Assembly (NCBI GenBank): GCA_028286165.1
Contig: JAPYMU010000024.1
Location: forward strand, 1 to 18,979
Source of the DNA: Spongiicolonus versatilis
Lineage (GTDB): Bacteria > Pseudomonadota > Gammaproteobacteria > Arenicellales > Spongiicolonaceae
DNA length: 18,979 nt
Direction of reading: 5' to 3'
Each line of letters begins with the position of its first letter. The first letter of the stretch is position 1. A model generated the notes under the pieces. It was not told the origin of the DNA and made no database searches. It was given only the letters and a program-made list of their open reading frames with translations. The translations under genes were made by a program, and so were the position numbers. Of this stretch, positions 8,128 to 16,385 are shown piece by piece.

Positions 8128-11049
8128 TTACTTGTGCCCCCGGGTTAATAAATCGCGCCATGGGCGTTTGATGTTGACCGCGGCGTGGGTTTGGTAGTGC
8201 ACGTCGCCGCCGCCGCCGCCAGCCATGCCGGGCAGTTTGCCGGCGGCGGGGAAGCGCGGCCACACGCCGTGCTCGCCGGGCGCAGCGGCGCGGATGCGCA
8301 CGCGCAGGTCATACCACGCCGCCTGGCCGGTGACCGGGTCGGAGTTGGAGTACGCCCGGCCTTCACCGTCGCCGGGCAGAAGTTCGCTGATTAAATGGTT
8401 GAGCAAAAAGCCGTCCACCGCCTCGTTGGCGTCAGCACTGAGGCCGCCGGTGCCGGCCTGCTTGCCGATGGCGTTCCAGGTCCACACGGTGTCCGGTTGC
8501 ACGCCTTCCATGTGTTTAATTTGCACGCGGATTTTGCCGTTGCGCGACTCGAGCCACACCCATGACAAATCGCCGATGCCGAGTTGTTCGGCGCGGCGGC
8601 GGTTCATGTAGAGGTAGTTCTGCGCCAGAATTTGCCGCAACCACGGGTTCTGCCCGTCCCACGAGTGGTAGTGCATCATCGGCCGCTGGGTGATGGCATG
8701 AAAAAGAAAATCTTCACCGCCGTCACCCCCGCCGCCGCTGTCGCGCGCCTGGTCCAGCGGCGCGTAGTAAAACGGCAGCGGGTCAAAATATTTCGCAAGC
8801 CGCGCGCGGTCGGCGGCGTTGTTCGGCTGCGGACCGGGGTACAGCCCCCGCCCGGCGAGGCGGAATGTTTGCAGCACCTCGGAGTACAGTTGAATGGCGA
8901 TGGGCGCGCGGTCGGTGGTGAAGCCGGCGTCTTCGGCAAAGGCGAGGTAGTCGCGGTTGGCGAAACGGTAAAAGCGCATGTGCGCCGGCAGCGGGTGGCG
9001 GAAAAAACATTCGTGTTCAAGGTAGCGCTCCCACTGCTTCGGGTTGGGCGCGCCGCGCAAATGCTGCGCGCCGTCTTCACCGCGCCAGCCGGCGAGAAAG
9101 CCGATGCCCGGGGATTTTTCATAGCGCGTGATGAAGTCGCGGTAGTCGCGGAATTTTGCGCCGCCGCCGGCGTCCACAAATTCCGGCAGTTTAAGCCGCA
9201 CCGCAAGTTCCAGCATCACCTCCTGCCACGGCCGCACGTCACGGCCGGGCGCCAGCACCGGCGCGCGAATGGAATCGCACACCGCATCGGGCTCCGAGAT
9301 GGGACGGTCCAGCAGCGAGATGGCGTCGTGCCGTTCCAGATAAGTGGTGTCCGGCAGCACCAGGTCGGCGAAGTTCACCATCTCCGAATGAAACGCGTCC
9401 ACCACCGCCACGAAAGGTATTTTGTATTCACCGCCGGCGTCTTTTTCCACTAGCATCTCGCGCACCCGGCCGGTGTTCATGGCGGAGTTCCACGACATGT
9501 TGGCCATGAACAACAGCAGCGTGTCCACCGGGTACGGGTCGCCGTTGACCGCGTTGGTGATGGCCATGTGCATCATGCCGTGGCTGGCCAGCGGCGCCTC
9601 CCACGAGTAGGCCTTGTCCAGCCGCAGCGGTTTGCCGGCGGCGTCCACCGCCAAATCCTCCGGCCGCATGGGAAAGCCGAGGGGCGGCCCGTCCAGCGGC
9701 CGGCCGGGGCGCGCGCGGCAGCCCGGTTTGCCCGGCGGCGGCACCGGGCGCGGGTACGGCGCCTTGGCGCGGAAGCCGCCGGGGCAGTCCAGCGCGCCGA
9801 GCAGCGACTGCAGCAGGTGCAGCGCGCGGCAGGTCTGGAAGCCGTTGGTGTGCGCCGAGATGCCGCGCATGGCGTGCATGGAAACCGGCCGGCCGGTGAA
9901 ACTCCGGTGGCGGCGGCCGGCGGCGTCGGTCCAGGGCGTGTGCACTTCAATGCTCTGGTTGAATGCAACTTCCGCCATCTCCAGCGCCAGCCGTTCAATG
10001 GTGGCGGCGGCGACGCCGCAGATTTTTTCAGCGCGCGCCGGGGCGTATTCCTCGGCGAGATAACGTTCTGAAATTAAATCAAACACCGGCCGCGCCCGCC
10101 GGCCGTCCACGGTGAAAGCGCCGCTGAGGGCGGCAGCGTCCACTTCAGTACCGTGCGCGGCGGCGGCGGCGTTGGTTTTTGCATTCCACACCAGCGCATT
10201 GCCGCCGGCGTCGCGCAGCAGCAAACCATCACCGCCCCCGCCCGGCGTGTCCGCGACCAGGTGCGGCGCATTGGTGTAGCGGCGCAGAAAATCACGGTCA
10301 ACCAACTGGCGCGACAGCAGCACATGCACCATGGACAGCGCCAACATGCCGTCGCTGCCGGGGATGATGGGCACCCACTCATCGGCGATGGCCTGGTAGC
10401 CGGTGCGCACCGGGTTGATGGCGACGAAGCGCGCGCCGCGCCGTTTGATTTTTTCCAGGCCGAGTTTAATCGGGTTGGAGGAATGGTCCTCGGCGACGCC
10501 CCACAGCATGAAATATTTGGTGCGCTCCCAGTCCGGCTCGCCGAACTCCCAGAACGAGTAGCCCATGGTGTAGAGCCCGGCGGCGGCCATGTTCACCGAA
10601 CAGAAGCCGCCGTGCGCCGCCCAGTTCAACGTGCCGAACTGCTCGGCCCACAAGCCGGTGAAGGCCTGCATCTGGTCGCGGCCGGTGTAGAAGGCGAGTT
10701 TTTTCGGATCCTCGTTGCGAATGCGCGCCAGCCGTTCCGTCAGCAAATCCAGCGCCGTCTCCCACGACACCTCTTCAAACTCCGCCGCGCCGCGCTCGGC
10801 GTTTTTTTTGCGCAGCAGCGGCGCGCGCAGTTTGGCCGGCGAATTTTGTTTCATAATTCCGGCGTTGCCCTTGGCGCACAGCACGCCCCGGTTCACCGGG
10901 TGGCGCGGGTTGCCCTGGATGAAGCGCACCCTGCCGTCCTCCAGCGTCACCTTGATGCCGCAGCGGCAGGCGCACATGTAGCAGGTGGTGTGGCGCGTCT
11001 GCTGGCGCCGGTGGTCTTCAAAATCGGGCAGTGCGCGGGCGGGGTTCAT
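8128..11049 (-). CDS. soeA: molybdopterin oxidoreductase catalytic subunit, SoeA-like (sulfite dehydrogenase)
   Basis: This 973-residue protein belongs to the DMSO reductase family and would hold Mo-bis-MGD plus one [4Fe-4S] cluster. The cluster motif is near the start: C23-x2-C26-x3-C30 and C58 (HPVNRGVLCAKG). Cys150 in AAHGGFCSVNMA is the probable molybdenum ligand. Other family blocks are FWEFGEPDWERTKYFMLWGVAEDHSSNPIK (in part), NPVRTGYQAIADEW, MANMSWNSAMNTGR and VLPDTTYLERHD. No twin-arginine leader precedes the first cysteine, as expected for cytoplasmic SoeA and unlike periplasmic PhsA/PsrA. SoeABC oxidises sulfite to sulfate and feeds the quinone pool. The start ATG 11049 is 92 bases from divergent hiuH. 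An unusual feature is several Gly/Pro-rich loops (for example PRPVPPPGKPG, ~430-445). Polysulfide or thiosulfate reductase activity cannot be excluded. Confidence 0.85.
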   Translation of the reverse strand: MNPARALPDFEDHRRQQTRHTTCYMCACRCGIKVTLEDGRVRFIQGNPRHPVNRGVLCAKGNAGIMKQNSPAKLRAPLLRKKNAERGAAEFEEVSWETALDLLTERLARIRNEDPKKLAFYTGRDQMQAFTGLWAEQFGTLNWAAHGGFCSVNMAAAGLYTMGYSFWEFGEPDWERTKYFMLWGVAEDHSSNPIKLGLEKIKRRGARFVAINPVRTGYQAIADEWVPIIPGSDGMLALSMVHVLLSRQLVDRDFLRRYTNAPHLVADTPGGGGDGLLLRDAGGNALVWNAKTNAAAAAHGTEVDAAALSGAFTVDGRRARPVFDLISERYLAEEYAPARAEKICGVAAATIERLALEMAEVAFNQSIEVHTPWTDAAGRRHRSFTGRPVSMHAMRGISAHTNGFQTCRALHLLQSLLGALDCPGGFRAKAPYPRPVPPPGKPGCRARPGRPLDGPPLGFPMRPEDLAVDAAGKPLRLDKAYSWEAPLASHGMMHMAITNAVNGDPYPVDTLLLFMANMSWNSAMNTGRVREMLVEKDAGGEYKIPFVAVVDAFHSEMVNFADLVLPDTTYLERHDAISLLDRPISEPDAVCDSIRAPVLAPGRDVRPWQEVMLELAVRLKLPEFVDAGGGAKFRDYRDFITRYEKSPGIGFLAGWRGEDGAQHLRGAPNPKQWERYLEHECFFRHPLPAHMRFYRFANRDYLAFAEDAGFTTDRAPIAIQLYSEVLQTFRLAGRGLYPGPQPNNAADRARLAKYFDPLPFYYAPLDQARDSGGGGDGGEDFLFHAITQRPMMHYHSWDGQNPWLRQILAQNYLYMNRRRAEQLGIGDLSWVWLESRNGKIRVQIKHMEGVQPDTVWTWNAIGKQAGTGGLSADANEAVDGFLLNHLISELLPGDGEGRAYSNSDPVTGQAAWYDLRVRIRAAAPGEHGVWPRFPAAGKLPGMAGGGGGDVHYQTHAAVNIKRPWRDLLTRGHK

Positions 11050-11141
11050 GACGTGGCGGCGGGAATGGCGGAAGTTTACAACACCGCGCCGGCCGCCGCC
11101 CGGCTTTTGCTACACTGAGGCCGAAAAACGGTGACCAAATC
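11050..11141. promoter_or_regulatory. divergent promoter region between soeA and hiuH
   Basis: These 92 bases separate two operons read in opposite directions, so both promoters should be here. For hiuH, TACACT at 11111-11116 is a fair -10 box, 25 bases before the ATG; no good -35 is visible. For soeA, TAAACT on the minus strand (11073-11078) is a weaker -10, 23 bases before its ATG. No clear operator palindrome was seen. Confidence 0.45.
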
Positions 11142-11492
11142 ATGGGAAAGATAACCACGCACGTGCTGGATACCGCCCACGGCTGCCCGGCGGCCGGGGT
11201 GGCGGTGGAGTTGTTCTTTTGCGGCGGCGAAACGGCGCTGCTGGCCAGCGCGGTGACCGATGCCGACGGCCGGTGCCCGGCGCCGCTGGTGGACGGCGCG
11301 CCGCTGGCGGCGGGCGAATACCAACTGGTGTTCCACGCCGGCGACTACTTCGCCGCGCGCGGCCTCACCCTCGGCGCACCGCCGTTCCTGGACCGGGTGG
11401 CGGTGCGCTTCGGCGTCAGCGATGCCGCCGGCCATTACCACGTGCCGCTGCTGCTCGCGCCCCACGGCTACTCCACCTACCGCGGCAGTTGA
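11142..11492 (+). CDS. hiuH: 5-hydroxyisourate hydrolase (transthyretin-like)
   Basis: HIU hydrolase converts 5-hydroxyisourate, the product of uric acid oxidation, to OHCU. The 116-residue protein has every family mark: THVLDTAHGCPA with His7, DADGR with Arg44, HYHVPLLLAPHGYSTYRGS with His100 and the diagnostic C-terminal YRGS (113-116). Those three residues and the tetrapeptide form the active site and separate it from transthyretin. No signal peptide is seen, so it is cytoplasmic. The ribosome binding site is GGTGA at 11130-11134, seven bases before the ATG. It is first in an operon with xdhABC; xdhA begins one base after its stop. Urate oxidase and OHCU decarboxylase, the flanking steps, are not in this window. 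Confidence 0.96.
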   Translation: MGKITTHVLDTAHGCPAAGVAVELFFCGGETALLASAVTDADGRCPAPLVDGAPLAAGEYQLVFHAGDYFAARGLTLGAPPFLDRVAVRFGVSDAAGHYHVPLLLAPHGYSTYRGS

Positions 11493-11493
11493 C

Positions 11494-12957
11494 ATGGGCG
11501 GTGCGGTGCGTTTTGTGCTGGGCCTGGATGCGCATGAGGTGCGCGGCCTGCCGCCGACCACCACCGTGCTCGCCTACCTGCGCGACCACTGCCGCCGGGT
11601 GGGCACCAAAGAAGGCTGCGCCGAGGGCGACTGCGGTGCATGCACCGTGGTGCTCGGTGAAGTCGACAGTGAAGGCGGCGGCGGCGCCATCCGCTACCGC
11701 GCGGTGAACTCGTGCATTCAATTCCTGCCGCAACTGCACGGCAAACAGTTAATCACCGTGGAAGACCTGCGCGGCGCCGATGGCGCGCTGCATCCGGTGC
11801 AGCAGGCGATGGTGGAGGAACACGCCTCGCAGTGCGGCTTCTGCACGCCGGGATTCGTGATGTCGCTGTTCGCCATGTTCCATGACACCGGCGGCGCCGG
11901 CCGCGCCGCTGTGGACGACGCCCTGGCCGGCAACCTGTGCCGCTGCACCGGCTACGCGCCCATCATCTGCGCCGCGCAAAAAATTCTGGCACAGCGCGGC
12001 GCCGACAAATTCGACGCCGCAAACAAAACCACCGTCAAAAAATTGCGCGCCGCAAACGGCGGTGAAACGTTAACCGTGCGGTGCAACGGCCAAAGTTACT
12101 TCGCACCGCGCACCTTGCGCGGGCTGCTGCAACTGCGGGCGCGCCATGCGGATGCAACACTGGTGGCCGGCGCCACCGATGCCGGGTTATGGGCGACCAA
12201 ACAACTGCGCCGGTTTGGCACGCTGCTCGACACCGGCCGGGTCGCCGAGTTGCGCCGGCTGCGCGAGCGGGGCGGCATGCTTGAAATCGGCGCGGCGGTC
12301 ACCTACCGCGATGCCGCCGCCGCCCTCACCGCCCACTACCCCGCCCTGGGCGAACTCATGCGCCGGCTGGGCTCGGTGCAGGTCAGAAACGCCGGCACCA
12401 TCGGCGGCAACATTGCCAACGGCTCGCCCATCGGCGACATGCCGCCGCCGCTGATTGCCGCCGGCAGCCGCGTGGTATTGCGCTCGGTGCGCGGCGCGCG
12501 TGACATTGCGCTGGAGGATTTTTTTGTGGACTACGGCAAACAGGACTTGCGCGCCGGCGAGGTGCTGGAAAAAATTCTCCTGCCGCTGCCGCCGGCCGGC
12601 TTGCATTTCAAGGTGTACAAACTCTCCAAACGTTTTGACCAGGACATTTCCACCGTGTGCGGCGCTTTTGCGCTGCGCATGCAAAAGGAAAAAGTCGCCG
12701 CCATCCGCATCGCCTTCGGCGGCATGGCCGGCGTTCCCAAACGCGCCCGCCGCACCGAGCAGGCGCTGGCCGGCAAAACGTGGAGCGAATCGACGGTGGC
12801 GGCGGCGGCCGCGGTGCTGGAAAAAGAGTACACACCGCTCAGCGACCTGCGCGGCGGCGCGGCTTACCGCACTTTGGCGGCGAAAAATTTACTGCACAGG
12901 TTTTACCTTGAAACCACCGGCGGCGACGTGGTTAACCTGGCGAGGCCGGCGCAATGA
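11494..12957 (+). CDS. xdhA: xanthine dehydrogenase small subunit (2Fe-2S and FAD domains)
   Basis: XdhA carries electrons from the molybdenum site to NAD+ through two [2Fe-2S] clusters and FAD. The 487-residue protein has the plant-type ferredoxin cluster C42/C47/C50/C74 (GCAEGDCGACTVV), the second cluster C114/C117/C149/C151 (QCGFCTPG...CRCTGY), then the FAD domain with LVAGATDAGL (~223-232) and QVRNAGTIGGNIANGSPIGD (~296-315) and a C-terminal CO dehydrogenase flavoprotein domain. This matches the bacterial two-subunit XDH, not the single-chain animal form. ATG 11494 fits the family N-terminus; the open frame reaching back to 11260 lies over hiuH and is spurious. The FAD loop is ATDAG where most have GTD, a mild change. 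Its stop overlaps xdhB (ATGA, 12954-12957). Confidence 0.95.
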   Translation: MGGAVRFVLGLDAHEVRGLPPTTTVLAYLRDHCRRVGTKEGCAEGDCGACTVVLGEVDSEGGGGAIRYRAVNSCIQFLPQLHGKQLITVEDLRGADGALHPVQQAMVEEHASQCGFCTPGFVMSLFAMFHDTGGAGRAAVDDALAGNLCRCTGYAPIICAAQKILAQRGADKFDAANKTTVKKLRAANGGETLTVRCNGQSYFAPRTLRGLLQLRARHADATLVAGATDAGLWATKQLRRFGTLLDTGRVAELRRLRERGGMLEIGAAVTYRDAAAALTAHYPALGELMRRLGSVQVRNAGTIGGNIANGSPIGDMPPPLIAAGSRVVLRSVRGARDIALEDFFVDYGKQDLRAGEVLEKILLPLPPAGLHFKVYKLSKRFDQDISTVCGAFALRMQKEKVAAIRIAFGGMAGVPKRARRTEQALAGKTWSESTVAAAAAVLEKEYTPLSDLRGGAAYRTLAAKNLLHRFYLETTGGDVVNLARPAQ

Positions 12958-15266
12958 CCGGCGCGCGCCCCGCCCTCACCGCCGTCCACCAGCCGCTGCC
13001 CCACGACAGCGCGCGCCTGCATGTGACCGGCGAGGCGCGGTTCATCGACGACCTGCCGGAGCCGCGCGGCATGCTGCACCTGGCCGTGGCGCGCAGCGAG
13101 CATGCCCATGCGCGCATCAAAAAGATCAACCTCGCCCCGGTGCGCGCCGCTGAAGACGTGGTGTGCGTGCTGGGCGCGGCCGACATCACCGGCGCCAACG
13201 ACATCAGCCCCAAAGGCTTGGGCGACGACCCGGTGTTTGCCGATGGCTTGGTGAAGTTTTACGGCCAGGCGCTGTTTGCGGTGGCGGCCACCGACCGTGA
13301 CTCGGCGCGGCGCGCGGCGCGGCTGGCGGAGGTGGACTACGAACCGCTGCCGGCGGTGCTCAGTCTGGAGCAGGCGGTTGCGCGGGAAGAGTACGTGGCC
13401 CCGCCGCTGCTGCTGGAACGCGGCGACGCCGCGCGCGCCATCGCCAAAAGCGGGCACAAAATCAAGGGGCGCTTGTGCAGCGGCGGGCAGGACCATTTTT
13501 ATCTGGAAGGCCAAATTGCCCTCGCCGTGCCCGGGGAAGACGGCGCCATGTTTGTCCGCAGTTCCACCCAGCACCCGGCCGAAGTGCAGCACCTGGTGGC
13601 CCAGGCCCTGGGCATCGCCGACGGCGCGGTGACGGTGGAGGTGCGGCGCATGGGCGGCGGCTTCGGCGGCAAGGAAACCCAGGCCGCGCAGTGGGCGGTG
13701 ATTGCCGCGCTGGCCGCCCGCGCATGCAACGCGCCGGCCAAGTTGCGCCTCGACCGCGACGACGACATGGTGATGACCGGCAAGCGCCATCCTTTTGTCA
13801 GCGACTACCAGGCCGGCTTCGACGGCAGCGGCCGGGTCAACGGCCTCGCCCTCACCTTCACCGCCGACTGCGGCTTCTCCGCCGACCTGTCGGGGGCGGT
13901 GAACGACCGCGCCGTTTTGCACGCCGACAACGCCTACTATCTGGAAAACGTTTCCATCCGCTCCCGGCGCTGCCGCACCAACACCGTTTCCAACACCGCC
14001 TTCCGCGGCTTCGGCGCGCCGCAAGGCATGCTGGTGGTGGAGCGGGTGATGGAGCACATCGCCGCGCACCTCGGCATGGACGCCCTCGCCGTCCGCCGCA
14101 AAAATTTATACGGCATCCGCAGGCGCAACACCACGCCTTTCGGCATGACAGTCAGCGACAACGCCCTGCCGCGCATCATTTCCCGGCTTGCAACCACCGC
14201 CTCGTACCAAAAGCGGCGCGCGGCGGTCATCAATTTCAACCGCGCCCACGCCACCCGCAAAAAAGGCATCGCGCTGGCCCCGGTCAAGTTCGGCATCGCG
14301 TTCACCACCACCTTCATGAACCAGGGCGGCGCGCTGCTGCAGGTGTACACCGACGGCAGCGTGCACGTAAACCACGGCGGCGCCGAGATGGGCCAGGGCC
14401 TGTTCATCAAAGTCGCGCAGGTGGTGGCCGACGAGTTGCAGGTGGACATCGGCGCCGTCCATCTCAGCGCCACGCGCACCGACAAGGTGCCCAACACCCC
14501 GGCCACCGCGGCCTCCTCCGGCGCCGACCTGAACTGCATGGCGGCGCTGGCTGCCGCGCGCAAAATTAAAAAACGTTTAACCAAAGTCGCCGCGCAAAGT
14601 TGCGGCGTCGCCGAGTCGGCGGTGGTGTTTCACCGGGGCGGGGTTGCGGCGGGAAAAACGCGGCTGAGTTTTGCCGCGCTGGCGCGGCGCGCATGGCTTG
14701 CGCGGGTGCCGCTGTCGGCGACCGGTTTTTACCGCACGCCGAAAATCCACTGGGATGCAAAACAAAAACGCGGGCGGCCGTTTTTGTATTTCGCCTACGG
14801 CGCGGCGGTGGCCGAAGTGGTGGTGGACACCCTGAGCGGCGAGTCCAAAGTGGAGCGCGTGGACATCCTGCACGACGCCGGCCGCTCGCTGAACCCGGCG
14901 GTGGACCGCGGGCAAATTGAAGGCGGCTTCGTTCAGGGCCTGGGCTGGCTGACCACCGAGGAGTTGTGGTGGGACGCCGCCGGCCGCCTCCAAACCCACG
15001 CGCCGTCCACCTACAAAATCCCGGCCTGCGCCGACCTGCCGGCCGATTTTCGCGTGGAAATTTTCGCCGCCGGGCGCAACCGCGAGCCGACCGTGCACCG
15101 TTCCAAAGCGGTGGGCGAGCCGCCGCTGATGCTGGCGATTGCGGTGTTCAACGCGCTGGCGCAGGCCGCGGCCGCCGTGCATGGGGAACGCGCGCCGCCA
15201 ACCGTGGACGCGCCGGCGACGCCGGAGAGGCTGCTGCTGGCGATGCAAAAACCGGGGCCGGCATGA
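12954..15266 (+). CDS. xdhB: xanthine dehydrogenase large (molybdopterin-binding) subunit
   Basis: XdhB hydroxylates hypoxanthine and xanthine to urate at the Mo-pterin centre. The 770-residue protein aligns with the usual bacterial length. The key active-site features are visible: GGQDHFYLEGQ (Gln179, Glu185), GGGFGGKETQ (234-243), TGKRHPF, NTAFRGFGAPQG with Arg351, GGAEMGQGL, and SKAVGEPPLML with the catalytic base Glu722. Glu185, Arg351 and Glu722 correspond to the purine-binding residues of Rhodobacter capsulatus XDH (Glu232, Arg310, Glu730), which supports xanthine as substrate over aldehydes or CO. The ATG overlaps the xdhA stop, and the stop overlaps the xdhC start (ATGA, 15263-15266). 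Placement after hiuH gives the same reading. Confidence 0.96.
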   Translation: MTGARPALTAVHQPLPHDSARLHVTGEARFIDDLPEPRGMLHLAVARSEHAHARIKKINLAPVRAAEDVVCVLGAADITGANDISPKGLGDDPVFADGLVKFYGQALFAVAATDRDSARRAARLAEVDYEPLPAVLSLEQAVAREEYVAPPLLLERGDAARAIAKSGHKIKGRLCSGGQDHFYLEGQIALAVPGEDGAMFVRSSTQHPAEVQHLVAQALGIADGAVTVEVRRMGGGFGGKETQAAQWAVIAALAARACNAPAKLRLDRDDDMVMTGKRHPFVSDYQAGFDGSGRVNGLALTFTADCGFSADLSGAVNDRAVLHADNAYYLENVSIRSRRCRTNTVSNTAFRGFGAPQGMLVVERVMEHIAAHLGMDALAVRRKNLYGIRRRNTTPFGMTVSDNALPRIISRLATTASYQKRRAAVINFNRAHATRKKGIALAPVKFGIAFTTTFMNQGGALLQVYTDGSVHVNHGGAEMGQGLFIKVAQVVADELQVDIGAVHLSATRTDKVPNTPATAASSGADLNCMAALAAARKIKKRLTKVAAQSCGVAESAVVFHRGGVAAGKTRLSFAALARRAWLARVPLSATGFYRTPKIHWDAKQKRGRPFLYFAYGAAVAEVVVDTLSGESKVERVDILHDAGRSLNPAVDRGQIEGGFVQGLGWLTTEELWWDAAGRLQTHAPSTYKIPACADLPADFRVEIFAAGRNREPTVHRSKAVGEPPLMLAIAVFNALAQAAAAVHGERAPPTVDAPATPERLLLAMQKPGPA

Positions 15267-16285
15267 GCGCCGAAGGGCAATGGCTGGCGCAGGTGCAGGA
15301 GCGTCTGGCGCGCGGCGAAAACGTGGCGGTGGTCACGGTGCTCAGCATCGCCGGCTCGGCGCCGCGCAGCGCCGGGGCGCGCATGGTGCTGGGCGCGGAC
15401 TCGGCGGACGGCACCATCGGCGGCGGCAATCTTGAGTTTGAGGCGGCTGCTTTGGCGCGGCAACTGCTGGCCGCTGCGGAACACGGCCGCCAGCAACTGG
15501 AACATTACGGCCTCGGGCCCTGGCTGATGCAGTGCTGCGGCGGCGCGGTGGACTTGATGGTGGAAACCTTCACCACTGCGCCGGCCTGGCTGCAGGCGGC
15601 GGCGGACGCGCCGCAGGATTCGCTGCTGCTCAGCGAGTTGCGCGGCGACGGGGAAAAGAAAACGGTGTTTGCAGCCGGCGCGCCGCCGATTAAATTAACC
15701 GCCGAAGATTACCAGGGCCTGCCGAAAATATTGCGGCGCGACGGCGGCGGTTATTTTCTTGAGCAACTGGCGGCGCGGCAGACGCCGCTGTGGCTGTTCG
15801 GCGCCGGGCATGTGGGCAAGGCGGTGGTGGACGCGCTTGCGCCGCTGCCGTTCACCGTCACCTGGCTGGACAGCCGCGCCGGCATGTTTCCGCATGCATT
15901 GCCGGCTGCCGTCACCAAGCATTGCACCGGGGATTTGCCGGCGGCGGCAAAACAAATTCCGCCCGATGCATTCGCGCTGGTCATGACCCACAGCCATCCG
16001 CTGGACGAGGACATCTGCGCGCAACTGCTGCGGGGCAAATTTGCCTGGCTTGGCTTAATCGGCTCGCGCACCAAGCAGCGCCGCTTCGCCGGCCGCCTGA
16101 AAAAACGCGGCATTCCCGAAAGCAAAGTGCACAGCCTCACCTGCCCCATCGGCATCCCCGGCATCAGCGACAAAACCCCGGCCGCCATCGCCCTGTCGGT
16201 GGCGGCGCAACTGCTGGTGGAGCGGGAAAAGTTGGCGGCGAACGTTGCCGCCGGCGAGGACAAATTCACGCGCACCGCGCGCTGA
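15263..16285 (+). CDS. xdhC: xanthine dehydrogenase accessory protein XdhC
   Basis: XdhC binds molybdenum cofactor, supports its sulfuration and inserts it into XdhB; it is not part of the final enzyme. The 340-residue product has the N-terminal XdhC domain with GSAPRSAGARM (31-41), GGGNLE (53-58) and QCCGG (90-94; Cys91/Cys92 include the cofactor-linked cysteine), and a Rossmann-type C-terminal domain with LFGAGHVGKA (~178-187), MTHSHPLDE (241-249), IGSRTKQRRF (266-275) and CPIGIPGI (294-301). ATG 15263 was chosen over the open frame from 14966 because it overlaps the xdhB stop and gives the family length. It is the last gene of the purine catabolic operon, with an AT-rich gap behind it. Confidence 0.95.
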   Translation: MSAEGQWLAQVQERLARGENVAVVTVLSIAGSAPRSAGARMVLGADSADGTIGGGNLEFEAAALARQLLAAAEHGRQQLEHYGLGPWLMQCCGGAVDLMVETFTTAPAWLQAAADAPQDSLLLSELRGDGEKKTVFAAGAPPIKLTAEDYQGLPKILRRDGGGYFLEQLAARQTPLWLFGAGHVGKAVVDALAPLPFTVTWLDSRAGMFPHALPAAVTKHCTGDLPAAAKQIPPDAFALVMTHSHPLDEDICAQLLRGKFAWLGLIGSRTKQRRFAGRLKKRGIPESKVHSLTCPIGIPGISDKTPAAIALSVAAQLLVEREKLAANVAAGEDKFTRTAR

Positions 16286-16385
16286 GCATGGCTTGCGCAT
16301 TCACCCACAAACCTTAAGGAAAAATTTCCGCGCAAACTTTAAGCAAAAACATTTTTCCACAAAACCTTTAAGGTATGAACAAAAA
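16286..16385. repeat. AT-rich gap with three degenerate repeats
   Basis: This 100-base stretch is much richer in A and T than its surroundings. A motif close to CAAACCTTTAAGG occurs three times at intervals of about 25-27 bases: 16308-16319 (exact CCTTAAGG palindrome), 16333-16343 and 16360-16373. Runs of A and T lie between the copies, including a GGAAA/TTTCC inverted pair at 16318-16329. No hairpin followed by a T-run is present and no promoter with two good hexamers. It sits exactly where the 5' end of the iron-binding-protein gene should be, so it may be foreign or eroded DNA, or an operator cluster. Confidence 0.5.

Noticed and set aside
9568..11118. Long plus-strand open frames opposite soeA
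   Set aside because: Arg/Ala/Pro-rich shadows expected from high-GC coding DNA; the minus-strand protein has clear homology throughout.
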